Positions 7,505-14,495 of a stretch of 24,283 nucleotides of DNA are shown one piece after another (positions within the stretch are counted from its first letter, which is position 1; every line of letters begins with the position of its first letter). The notes under the pieces were generated by a model. It was given only the letters and a program-made list of their open reading frames with translations, was not told where the DNA came from and ran no database searches. A program made the translations under genes and the position numbers. Where the stretch lies: positions 1 through 24,283 of the forward strand of contig JAJYTL010000008.1 of the NCBI GenBank assembly GCA_021793055.1. Reading direction: 5' to 3'. The DNA comes from Pseudomonadota bacterium (lineage in GTDB: Bacteria; Pseudomonadota; Alphaproteobacteria; Ferrovibrionales; Ferrovibrionaceae).

Positions 7505-8592
7505 AGTTGCAGGCGCTCGGCCACCGCCTTGGCTGCGGCGGCGGTGCCATCGCCGCCGCCGATGTCGTGGGTTCGCAAGCCGGCGGCAAAGGCGCCGTCC
7601 ACCGCCTTCTCCAGCTCGCGCGCCGCCTCGCGCCACTTCTCGCCGGCGCCGCGGCCAGCCAGCCAATCCAGCATCATCGCCGCTGAAAGCAGCATCGCCG
7701 TCGGATTGGCGATGCCCTGGCCGGCGATATCCGGCGCGGTGCCGTGCGAGGGCTGAAATACCGCATGATTATCGCCGATATCGGCGCTCGGCGCGAAACC
7801 CATGCCGCCGATCAGTCCGGCCGCGAGATCGCTCAGGATATCGCCGAACATGTTCTCCGTCGGCAGCACGTCGAAATCCCACGGCCGGCGCACCAGGTCG
7901 AGCGCCATCGCGTCGACGTAGTGGTGATCGGCGGCGATATCGGCATGTTCGGTCGCGGCCTCGTCGAAGACGCGGCGCATGAAGGCGAAGGCGCGGAACA
8001 CATTGGCCTTGTCGACCAGCGTGACGCGGCCGGGCCGGCCGAGCCGGGCGGCGCGCTCGGCGGCGAGGCGGAAGGCGAAGTGCGCGAGCCGCGTGGTCGT
8101 CTCGCGGGTGATGCGGAGGGTTTCGCGCGCTTCGCGATCCTCCCTGACCTCGCCCTGCCTGCGCGAGAAGAACAGGCCCTCGGTGCTCTCGCGCAGTACT
8201 ACGAAGTCGATGCCGGCGGCGCGCGGATCGGCGAGCGCCGTCGGCACGCCCGGAATGGTGCGGATCGGCCGCACCCCGGCATAAAGGCCGAGACGCACCC
8301 GGAGATCGATCTGCGGCGCCAACTCGGTGCCGTCGGAAGCGCGGATGCCGGGCCAGCCCATGGCGCCGAGCAGGATGGCGTCGGCCGCCTCGGCGCGGCG
8401 AAAGGTCTCTTCGCTCATCGCGCTGCCCGTCTCGCGATAGACGAAGGCGCCGGCGGCGAGCCGCTCGGCGGCAAGGCCGAGGCCGTGGCGCTTTGCTAGG
8501 CGCTCAAGCAGGGCGACGGTAACATCGGTGACCTCGGGGCCGATGCCATCGCCCGCCATCACCGCGATCCGGACCATGTTGCTGGTGCTCAC
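7501..8592 (-). CDS. Isocitrate/isopropylmalate/tartrate dehydrogenase-family NAD-dependent oxidative decarboxylase
   Basis: This 363-aa protein starts at GTG (8592), chosen because GGGAG lies 8 bp upstream. Motifs are VMAGDGIGPEV (11-21), LLGAMGWPG (74-82), RESTEGLFFSRRQGE (134-148), DKANVFR with Lys195, YVDAMALDL with Asp227, NMFGDILSDLAA with Asp251 and Asp255, and PSHGTAPDIAGQGIANP. The family oxidises and decarboxylates a malate-type 2-hydroxy acid using a divalent metal. The substrate loop RESTEGLFFSRRQ differs from the LeuB type (LTGGIYFG) and from the tartrate/D-malate type (RENTEGEYS). It is not next to leuC/leuD, so a catabolic role (tartrate-like or sugar-acid substrate) is more likely than leucine synthesis. 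It is the last gene of the operon with the GntR and Gfo/Idh genes, 22 bp after GntR. Confidence 0.87.
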   Translation of the reverse strand: MSTSNMVRIAVMAGDGIGPEVTDVTVALLERLAKRHGLGLAAERLAAGAFVYRETGSAMSEETFRRAEAADAILLGAMGWPGIRASDGTELAPQIDLRVRLGLYAGVRPIRTIPGVPTALADPRAAGIDFVVLRESTEGLFFSRRQGEVREDREARETLRITRETTTRLAHFAFRLAAERAARLGRPGRVTLVDKANVFRAFAFMRRVFDEAATEHADIAADHHYVDAMALDLVRRPWDFDVLPTENMFGDILSDLAAGLIGGMGFAPSADIGDNHAVFQPSHGTAPDIAGQGIANPTAMLLSAAMMLDWLAGRGAGEKWREAARELEKAVDGAFAAGLRTHDIGGGDGTAAAAKAVAERLQL

Positions 8593-8614
8593 GTCGAACC
8601 CTCCCTTGCGTGAC

Positions 8615-9301
8615 TTACATGCCGCCGGCCGGCAGATCGGCGAGCAGGCGAACCAAAAGCTCGCCGGCGCGTTGGCGGTGAGCGCGGTGGATGGCTTCGG
8701 CGCGCTCAGGGTCGCGCGCGCGGATCGCGGCCAACACGGCACGATGGTCCCGGTTGGATTCCGCCGGCGGCGGGCGCTGGCGCAAGGTCGCCTTGCGCGC
8801 CCGATGCGTGAGATCGGAGAAGCCGGCCGCGGTGGCCGCCAGCCGGGGATTGCCGCTGGCCTCGACCAGGCGGCGATGGAAGGCCGCGTCCGCCTCCGCC
8901 CAGCGGCCGAGGTCGCCGGCGGCCAGCGCCGCCTCCATCGCGGCGACGACTTCGTCCAACGCGTCGAGCTCGGGCGGTGGCACGCCGCGGGCGGCGCAGA
9001 GGCCCGCCGCCGTCGCCTCCAGCGCGGTGAGCACTTGGTAGATGTCGCGCATATCCTCGGCCGAGATTGGCCGCACCCTCATGCCGTGGCGCGGCCTGAG
9101 CTCGATCAGCCCTTCGTCGGCCAGCCGGATCAGCGCTTGGCGGATCGGCGTGCGGCTGAGGCCAAAGGCGGCGGCAATCTCACCTTCCAGCATCATGGTG
9201 CCGGCGGGCAGCACGCCCTCCAGAATCTGGCGGCGAAGGGCGCGATAGGCGCGCTCCGCGGCGGTTTGCGGCGCACCCGCGCTTAAGGAAACTGCCAACA
9301 T
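8615..9301 (-). CDS. GntR-family transcriptional regulator, FCD (FadR) subfamily
   Basis: This 228-aa protein has an N-terminal winged helix-turn-helix (about 15-80: AERAYRALRRQILEGVLPAG, LSRTPIRQALIRLADEGLIE, RPRHGMRV). An all-helical FCD ligand domain follows, with metal-site residues in DAAFHRRLVEASGNPRL, DHRAVLAAI and IHRAHRQ. Such regulators usually repress a catabolic operon and release DNA on binding an organic acid. The start ATG at 9301 lies 19 bp inside the end of the upstream oxidoreductase gene, so the regulator is co-transcribed with its probable targets. The TAA stop is at 8615-8617. The nearest plausible operator is the inverted repeat upstream of the operon's first gene. Confidence 0.9.
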   Translation of the reverse strand: MLAVSLSAGAPQTAAERAYRALRRQILEGVLPAGTMMLEGEIAAAFGLSRTPIRQALIRLADEGLIELRPRHGMRVRPISAEDMRDIYQVLTALEATAAGLCAARGVPPPELDALDEVVAAMEAALAAGDLGRWAEADAAFHRRLVEASGNPRLAATAAGFSDLTHRARKATLRQRPPPAESNRDHRAVLAAIRARDPERAEAIHRAHRQRAGELLVRLLADLPAGGM

Positions 9302-10305
9302 CCGCTTTCCGCGGCGCGGTAAATCGCCGCCTCGACCCTCAGGTTCATGAGATACTCCCTGGCGATGTTCTCGACCGGCACGCCGCGCGTGAGATGCGCG
9401 GCGATATGGCGCTGCAGGGCGAAGACGCTGTCGCCGGCGAAGCCCCGGCGCGACCACGCGAAGGGCTGCGGCGTTTCCACGCCGGCGCCGATGGGGCGGA
9501 AGAATAGCCGACCCTCGCCATCGAGGCGAAGCGTCGCCTCGCTGCCCTCGAGCAGCATCTCGCCCATGGTCAGCCGGCGATCCGCGGCGCGGTGATCGGC
9601 GAGCCGGTTGCCGTCGAACAGCGCCCGCGCGCCGTTTCGCATACGGAACAGCACGGTGCCGCAATCCTCGCCGGCGATCGCCGGGTTGAGCCGACGGAGG
9701 TCGGCGAACACCGCCTCGACCTCGCCGAGGAGAAAACGGAAGACATCGACGAAATGCACCCCCGTCTCGCGCATCAGGAAGCGCGGCATGGCGCGGAAAT
9801 AGGGCTGGCGGGCGAGATAGGCGTCCGGCCCGGCGCCATCGCCCGGACGCAGACGAAACGCGAGGCTGAACGGCGTGCCGAGCGCGCCGGACGCCAGGCA
9901 ACGGGCGGCTTCGCGATACCAGGGCTGAAAGCGGAAGTTCTCGTGCACGATGAGAAGAGCGCCGGCCGCTTCCGCCTCCGCCACCACCGCCTCGGCCTCG
10001 GCGAGATCCTGGCAGAACGGCTTCTGGCAGACGATAGCGGGCACGCGAGCGGCAAGGGCGGCGCGGATCGCGCCGCCGTGGCCGGCCGGCGGGATCGCGA
10101 TGTCGAGGAGATCCGGCGCCGTGGCGTTCAGCATCTCCGCGAGATCGGTGAAAGCGCGCGCGCCATGGCGCGCCGCGGCCGCATCGGCCTTCGCAGCGTC
10201 GCGATCGCAAATCGCGACAAGCGCGGCTTCGGAGACGCGGCGCCAGCTCTCGTGATGGAAGGCGGCGAAATAGCCGGCACCGACGACGGCGACGCGCAGG
10301 GACAT
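9283..10305 (-). CDS. Gfo/Idh/MocA-family NAD(P)-dependent oxidoreductase
   Basis: This 340-aa protein starts at MSLRVAVVGAGYFAAFH. The Rossmann motif GAGYFA is at 9-14, the family Lys is in CQKPFC (QKP 94-96, usually EKP) and the candidate catalytic His is His184 in ETGVHFVDVFRF. Family members oxidise sugars, inositols or dehydrate sugar derivatives with NAD(P). The start at 10305 is chosen because the Rossmann strand begins there; an in-frame ATG at 10332 would add nine residues. It is the first gene of the minus-strand operon and overlaps the GntR gene at its end. Together with the downstream hydroxy-acid dehydrogenase this points to sugar-acid or polyol catabolism. The exact substrate cannot be read from the sequence. 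Confidence 0.87.
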   Translation of the reverse strand: MSLRVAVVGAGYFAAFHHESWRRVSEAALVAICDRDAAKADAAAARHGARAFTDLAEMLNATAPDLLDIAIPPAGHGGAIRAALAARVPAIVCQKPFCQDLAEAEAVVAEAEAAGALLIVHENFRFQPWYREAARCLASGALGTPFSLAFRLRPGDGAGPDAYLARQPYFRAMPRFLMRETGVHFVDVFRFLLGEVEAVFADLRRLNPAIAGEDCGTVLFRMRNGARALFDGNRLADHRAADRRLTMGEMLLEGSEATLRLDGEGRLFFRPIGAGVETPQPFAWSRRGFAGDSVFALQRHIAAHLTRGVPVENIAREYLMNLRVEAAIYRAAESGCWQFP

Positions 10306-10515
10306 TGGTATTCTTTTCGCGCAGAGCCGCATTTAATGCATTCGATAACGAATACGCTATGCCACGCTGCCGAGGCGAGCAAGCGAAACCTCAAATTCTG
10401 CCTTGCATTAGCAACTTATGGCGAACCGGCGGCTTTGCTGCTTGCAAGAAAGCATACACGTTATGTAAATGAATCGACTGCCGGCTTGCATCCAGCGCGG
10501 GAACTGATCTGGCCA
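10306..10515. promoter_or_regulatory. Divergent control region with operator-like inverted repeat ATTCG-ATAA-CGAAT
   Basis: This 210-bp, locally AT-richer region lies between the minus-strand Gfo/Idh operon and the plus-strand GntR gene. It carries the perfect repeat ATTCG-N4-CGAAT at 10340-10353, extending to 16 bp with one mismatched pair. The repeat is 35-48 bp before the Gfo/Idh start, where a repressor of that operon could bind. GntR-family operators are short inverted repeats, and two FCD-type GntR genes are adjacent. A second, weaker repeat (CATA-N5-TATG, 10453-10465) lies nearer the plus-strand gene. Confidence 0.45.
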
Positions 10516-11268
10516 ATGAACACGCCAACCGGGACGCCGCTGCCGAGAATCGCCAAGACCACGCTGGTCGACGAGGTGATCGCCGTCATGCGCAAGATAC
10601 TGCGCGAGGATGCTTGGCCGCCGGGCACGAAGCTGCCTTCCGAACAGGGGCTTGGGCGACAGCTTGGGGTCGGACGCTCGACTATCCGAGAGGCGCCGCG
10701 CGTGCTAGACCATCTCGGCATGGTCGAATCGCGAAGCGGGCTCGGGACCTACGTCCTCGATCATGGCCTCCCCGACGGTCGCCTCGATTCGTTTGAGACC
10801 CCGGAGGCCTTGCACGCCCTTTACGACTTCCGACACATGCTTGAGGTTCCAGCGGCGCGACTGGCGGCCAAGCACCGAACGGCCGACCAGCTGAACGCTA
10901 TCGTGACGACTTGGCGCGACTGCGGCCGCGCGGCGGAAAAACATAATCCGATCGAGTTTGCCCGCCTCGACTACCGCTTTCATTTGTCGATCATGCAGGC
11001 GTCGCGGAACCATTTCCTGGCGCAAGCCTATCGCGGTCTCGAGGACGCCTTCGTCAATTACCTGAACCTCATTCTCGGGCACGGCCCGCCGCGCAGCATG
11101 CAGCACTTTCACGACAAAGTGATTCTCGCCATCAAGCGGGGCGACGCGGAAGCCGCCGCCCGCGCCGTGAACCAAAATTTCCGCGAAACCGACGCGCGGC
11201 TTCGGCTCCTATCGAACCCCGCCACCCCGCCGCCTCATGCGCCCACCGCCGCGCGCCGTACTAGATAG
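10516..11268 (+). CDS. GntR-family transcriptional regulator, FCD (FadR) subfamily
   Basis: This 250-aa protein starts MNTPTGTPLPRIAKTTLVDEV. The winged HTH spans about 14-78 (WPPGTKLPSEQGLGRQLGV, GRSTIREAPRVLDHLG, SRSGLGTYV), and an FCD domain follows. The Asp-x3-His pair of the metal site is seen in LDYRFHLSI and a second His in QHFHDKV. The third His position appears to be Asn (AVNQNFRE). REAPRV replaces the usual REALRV in the recognition helix. The open frame extends far upstream antisense to the Gfo/Idh gene, but the HTH fixes the start near 10516; no strong ribosome binding site is visible. It probably regulates the divergent Gfo/Idh operon, the convergent 2-hydroxyacid dehydrogenase gene, or both. 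Confidence 0.88.
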   Translation: MNTPTGTPLPRIAKTTLVDEVIAVMRKILREDAWPPGTKLPSEQGLGRQLGVGRSTIREAPRVLDHLGMVESRSGLGTYVLDHGLPDGRLDSFETPEALHALYDFRHMLEVPAARLAAKHRTADQLNAIVTTWRDCGRAAEKHNPIEFARLDYRFHLSIMQASRNHFLAQAYRGLEDAFVNYLNLILGHGPPRSMQHFHDKVILAIKRGDAEAAARAVNQNFRETDARLRLLSNPATPPPHAPTAARRTR

Positions 11269-12275
11269 CGCTCGATGGCGGCGGGGTTGACGATCCGCGG
11301 CGGCAAGCGCCCAGCGGCAATGTCTGACCATGCCGCAGCCGCCATCCGGGCCACGCGCTCCCGGCTTTCGGCCGTCACGCCCGCGGTGTGCGGCGTGGCG
11401 ATGACGTTCGGCAGTTCGAGCAACGGATGCGCCGCCGCCGGCGGCTCCGTCCGCCAGACGTCGAGGCCGGCTCCGGCCAAGCGACCCTGGCCAAGCGCGT
11501 GGTGAAGCGCCGCCTCGTCGTGAATTCCGCCGCGCGCCGCGGTCACGAAGATGGCGCCGGGGCGCATTGCGGCAAAAGCGCCGGCGTCGAACATGCCGCG
11601 CGTCTCCGGCGACAATGGACAGTGGACGCTCACCACGTCGCTCGCCGCCAGGAGTTCGGCCATTTCGACCTTCTCCGCCCCGCGCGCACGGCATGTCGCG
11701 GCATCGAGATAGGGATCCACCGCAAGAATCTTGCAATCGAACGCAGCGCCGAGAATCCGCGCCACGCGTCCGCCCGTATGCCCGAGCCCGACGATGCCGA
11801 CGGTGCGGCCGTAAAGCTCGCGGCCGAGGTAGTCCTCGCGCCGGTTCATCGCGCCGCGGCGCAAGGCGTCGTTCGCGGCCGGCATCCTCTTAAGCAGGGC
11901 CAGCATCATGCCGACGGCGTGCTCGGCAACCGCCTCGGCATTGCCACCGGCCTGATTGACCACCAGGATGCCGGCCGCATCGCAGGCCGCCGCGTCGATC
12001 GGATCATAGCCGGCGCCATAACTGACCGCCGCAAGCAGCCGGGGCAGCTTGGCGATCAGATCGCCGCTCAGATGCAAGGCCCGCGGCAGTTCGTCCCGCG
12101 CCGCCCGGACGTAATACCCCGGGCAGGATGCGAGCAAAGCGATCGCCGCCGGTTCCGGCAGATCGGGCGCGATCCGTACCAATTCCAGCGCGGGATCGGC
12201 GCCAGCCGCATCGAGGAAGGCGGCGTGCGAGGGGTGAGAGTAATAGGCGATACGAAACTTTTCCGAATTCTGCAC
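11235..12275 (-). CDS. D-isomer-specific 2-hydroxyacid dehydrogenase (phosphoglycerate/hydroxypyruvate reductase type)
   Basis: This 346-aa protein starts at GTG 12275, supported by GGGAGGA 5 bp upstream. The NAD-binding motif is GIVGLGHTGGRVA (GxGxxG at 163-168). The catalytic triad is visible: Arg248 in TAARGGIHDE, Glu277 in LDVWRTEPP and His296 in IATPHTAGVT. Family members interconvert 2-hydroxy and 2-oxo acids with NAD(P). It contains NQAGGNAEAVAEHAVGMMLAL, as in hydroxypyruvate/phosphoglycerate-type enzymes, but has no C-terminal ACT domain. The 3' end overlaps the convergent GntR gene by 34 bp. Proximity to a sugar-acid-like operon suggests catabolism of a hydroxy or oxo acid. Confidence 0.9.
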   Translation of the reverse strand: MQNSEKFRIAYYSHPSHAAFLDAAGADPALELVRIAPDLPEPAAIALLASCPGYYVRAARDELPRALHLSGDLIAKLPRLLAAVSYGAGYDPIDAAACDAAGILVVNQAGGNAEAVAEHAVGMMLALLKRMPAANDALRRGAMNRREDYLGRELYGRTVGIVGLGHTGGRVARILGAAFDCKILAVDPYLDAATCRARGAEKVEMAELLAASDVVSVHCPLSPETRGMFDAGAFAAMRPGAIFVTAARGGIHDEAALHHALGQGRLAGAGLDVWRTEPPAAAHPLLELPNVIATPHTAGVTAESRERVARMAAAAWSDIAAGRLPPRIVNPAAIERYLVRRAAVGA

Positions 12276-12647
12276 GACAATCCTCCCGCTGGCGATCCCG
12301 GCCCCCCGGCCGCGTCGCGGCAGCACCAATGACGTTTGTTCCGACCTGCGGAGTATGTCGCCTCGCCGCTACCCGCACCAGTCATCCGTCGGCGGGCTGG
12401 AAACCCGCAGGCGGCACTCCTTTCCCGCCTTCCTGTCGCTCACCTGACCGCCGCCACGGGTCGCGGGTCGGAGATACGCATCGCCTGCGTGCCGCGCCCG
12501 GCGATCCTGGCACGATCGGGCTTGCCGGGAGGCACGCCCGCGGGAACGCGGGGCCGAGGCCGCCGCGGACGGAGGCCGTTGGCGGGCCTCCAGCACGCCG
12601 CGAGGGCTTCATGATCGTTCGCGGAAATCCAGCGTCGGCCCGTGCCT
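12276..12647. other. 372-bp intergenic stretch with one short hairpin
   Basis: No convincing gene was found between the 2-hydroxyacid dehydrogenase and LysR genes. The small open frames here are Arg/Pro-rich and typical of GC-rich non-coding DNA. A hairpin GCGGG-N7-CCCGC lies at 12392-12408, without a T-run, so it is a weak terminator candidate for the upstream LysR gene or a REP-like element. The promoter of the dehydrogenase gene must lie in the right part. No known riboswitch core was recognised. Confidence 0.5.
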
Positions 12648-13622
12648 CTACGAACGCCGCTCCGCTTCGGCAACAACCGGCTCGGGCTTTTCCGGACTGG
12701 GCCGCATCTTCTTCGACGGGCTTCCGGTGCCGTCATCCATGAAAAGACTTTCCTGAAGATACTTGATGACGGCCCGCACCGCCGGCACGTCCTTCACGTT
12801 CTTGTGGCACACCAGATAGAACGGCAGATAGCAGCGGTAACCATTGAAATCGAGGAGGACGATATCCTCCTCGCGGTCGAGGACGCCGACCGGCTGAAGG
12901 CTGACGCCGATCCCCATCCGGGAAACGAGAGCCGAAACGACCGAGGAGGTGGTGCGGTACACGACCATCGGGTGATCGTCGAGCATCTCGGCCCAAAGCC
13001 GCATGCTGCCGACCTTGTGGTAGTGAAAGGGCTGCGCCACGACGGGGAAGTTCCGCACGTCCGCGATACTGTTCGGCCGCCCCCAGTACTCGATGAACGA
13101 CGCCGTGCACATCGGCGCGAGTTCCATGACCGATTCCTGGAGCACCACGACGTCGAGATCGGTCGGGTATTTGTACATCACGGTAATGTCGGCTTGGCGG
13201 TTGCTGAGGTCGACCTCGGCGCCGAATTCGATGCATTGCACGTCGAGGGTGATATTCGGATGGTCGCGGTGGAACCGCCACAGGCGCCGCGGCAGCCAAT
13301 AGCCGGCGACCCCGTCGGTCACCGCGATCTTGACGCGGCTGACCATCTGCGGACCCGGTGAGTTCAGGCCTCTCACCCCGTATTCGGTCAGTCGCTCCAT
13401 CTCCTCGGCGACCTTGAAGAGCTCCTTGCCCACGGGCGTCAACGAGATCCCGGCCTTGGTCCGGACTACGAGCTTCGCCCCGACCATCTGCTCCAATCGA
13501 TCGATCTTCTTGCCGATCGTCGGCTGCGTGATCCCGAGCCCGGCTTCCGCCCGACGGAAACCGCCGACCCGAGCGGTTTCGAGCAGTACCCGCAAAAGCT
13601 CCCAGTCATTGATCGTGGGCAT
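12648..13622 (-). CDS. LysR-family transcriptional regulator
   Basis: This 324-aa protein has an N-terminal LysR winged HTH (residues 1-62: DWELLRVLLETARVGGFRRAEA, LGITQPTIGKKIDRLEQMVG, LVVRTKAGISLTPVGKEL). A linker helix and a substrate-binding domain of the periplasmic-binding-protein fold (about 95-300) follow, with a charged, low-complexity C-terminal tail (about 303-324). LysR proteins usually control a divergent gene together with their own; here that is the GNAT acyltransferase across 264 bp. The 2-hydroxyacid dehydrogenase gene downstream in the same orientation is the other possible target. The 'AEAGLGITQPTIGKKI' helix is slightly atypical (GKKI where HRQI/SRQI is common). Confidence 0.9.
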   Translation of the reverse strand: MPTINDWELLRVLLETARVGGFRRAEAGLGITQPTIGKKIDRLEQMVGAKLVVRTKAGISLTPVGKELFKVAEEMERLTEYGVRGLNSPGPQMVSRVKIAVTDGVAGYWLPRRLWRFHRDHPNITLDVQCIEFGAEVDLSNRQADITVMYKYPTDLDVVVLQESVMELAPMCTASFIEYWGRPNSIADVRNFPVVAQPFHYHKVGSMRLWAEMLDDHPMVVYRTTSSVVSALVSRMGIGVSLQPVGVLDREEDIVLLDFNGYRCYLPFYLVCHKNVKDVPAVRAVIKYLQESLFMDDGTGSPSKKMRPSPEKPEPVVAEAERRS

Positions 13623-13886
13623 ATTGATAATTCACCCTATCACGAGATGCGAAAAGTCGAATTACCGCAATAACACCGATAATGGCAGCATACCCATACT
13701 GATAAGCAGGGCAAGGCGGAAAGTCGAGGACGACAACGGCGAAGGCGTGATCGTGGAAGTTCCGACGCAGGACTCTTCCCGCCTCGGGCGGATGGTTGTC
13801 ATCGGGACGGCGGCCTTATCGAGAATCTTACGATCTACAGAAATTCTTTACCCGATTTCTCTGCACAACAAGGGATGGTGGATGCC

Positions 13887-14486
13887 ATGAGCAGGAATTG
13901 TCGTATCACCATAGACGTTGCCCGATCCTTTGACGACTTCGTCAAGGCGCTCGCAATCCGCGCAATCGTTTACATGGGCGAGGGCAACTGGTCGTTCGAG
14001 GAAGACTGGGACGGGAACGACTTTGCCGGAACCCATATGCTCGCGTGTGTCGACGGGGAGCCCGCCGGCAGCTTGCGGATTCGCTATTTTGGCCAATTCG
14101 CCAAATGTGAGCGTCTCGCCGTATTGCCAAAGTTCCGGAAGCGGCGCTTTGGCGGCCGCGGCGTGGCTTTCGAGCTCTGCGATGCCGGAATCGAGTTCTG
14201 CCTCAGAAAAGGTTTCACCCGATTCTATGGCCACTCGCTGGAAGAACGGGTGCCGTTCTGGAGCAAGATCGGCCGCGGCGCGATGAAACCCATACCCGGC
14301 GCGGAGATCGATTTCGCTGGCAAGAAGATCATTCCCATGTACGGCGAGTTGCCGCCCGTCGCCGGTGCCATCACCGCCACGAGCGGCCACTACGTGATTG
14401 TCCGCCGCGAGGGCGAATGGGACAAGCCCGGATACTGGGAACGGCCGAACCGCGATGCCCAGGATGAAATGGGTCACGCCGCTTAG
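13887..14486 (+). CDS. GNAT-fold N-acyltransferase
   Basis: This protein of about 199 aa has the GNAT acyl-CoA-binding segment ERLAVLPKFRKRRFGGRG (75-92), followed by the helix VAFELCDAGIEFCLRKGF and the strand TRFYGHSLEERVPFWSKIG. The N-terminal part (Arg25, Trp35, acidic cluster FEEDWDGNDF 38-46) loosely resembles the acyl-homoserine-lactone synthase/FeeM branch of the fold, but the clear R-x-x-G-G-R-G motif favours an ordinary acetyl- or acyl-CoA acyltransferase. Substrate unknown. ATG 13887 is chosen; an in-frame ATG at 13875 has its purine stretch too close. It ends 9 bp before the PAS-GGDEF-EAL gene, so the two are probably co-transcribed. A GAAAT-N10-ATTTC repeat (13840-13859) upstream may be an operator. 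Confidence 0.75.
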   Translation: MSRNCRITIDVARSFDDFVKALAIRAIVYMGEGNWSFEEDWDGNDFAGTHMLACVDGEPAGSLRIRYFGQFAKCERLAVLPKFRKRRFGGRGVAFELCDAGIEFCLRKGFTRFYGHSLEERVPFWSKIGRGAMKPIPGAEIDFAGKKIIPMYGELPPVAGAITATSGHYVIVRREGEWDKPGYWERPNRDAQDEMGHAA

Positions 14487-14495
14487 CCTTACAGT

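Noticed and set aside
9592..10515. N-terminal extension of the plus-strand GntR gene through the Gfo/Idh gene
   Set aside because: The extension is antisense to the oxidoreductase; the winged HTH begins just after ATG 10516.
12330..12640. Riboswitch or small gene between the 2-hydroxyacid dehydrogenase and LysR genes
   Set aside because: No known aptamer core was recognised and the short frames are Arg/Pro-rich; only a 5-bp-stem hairpin is visible.
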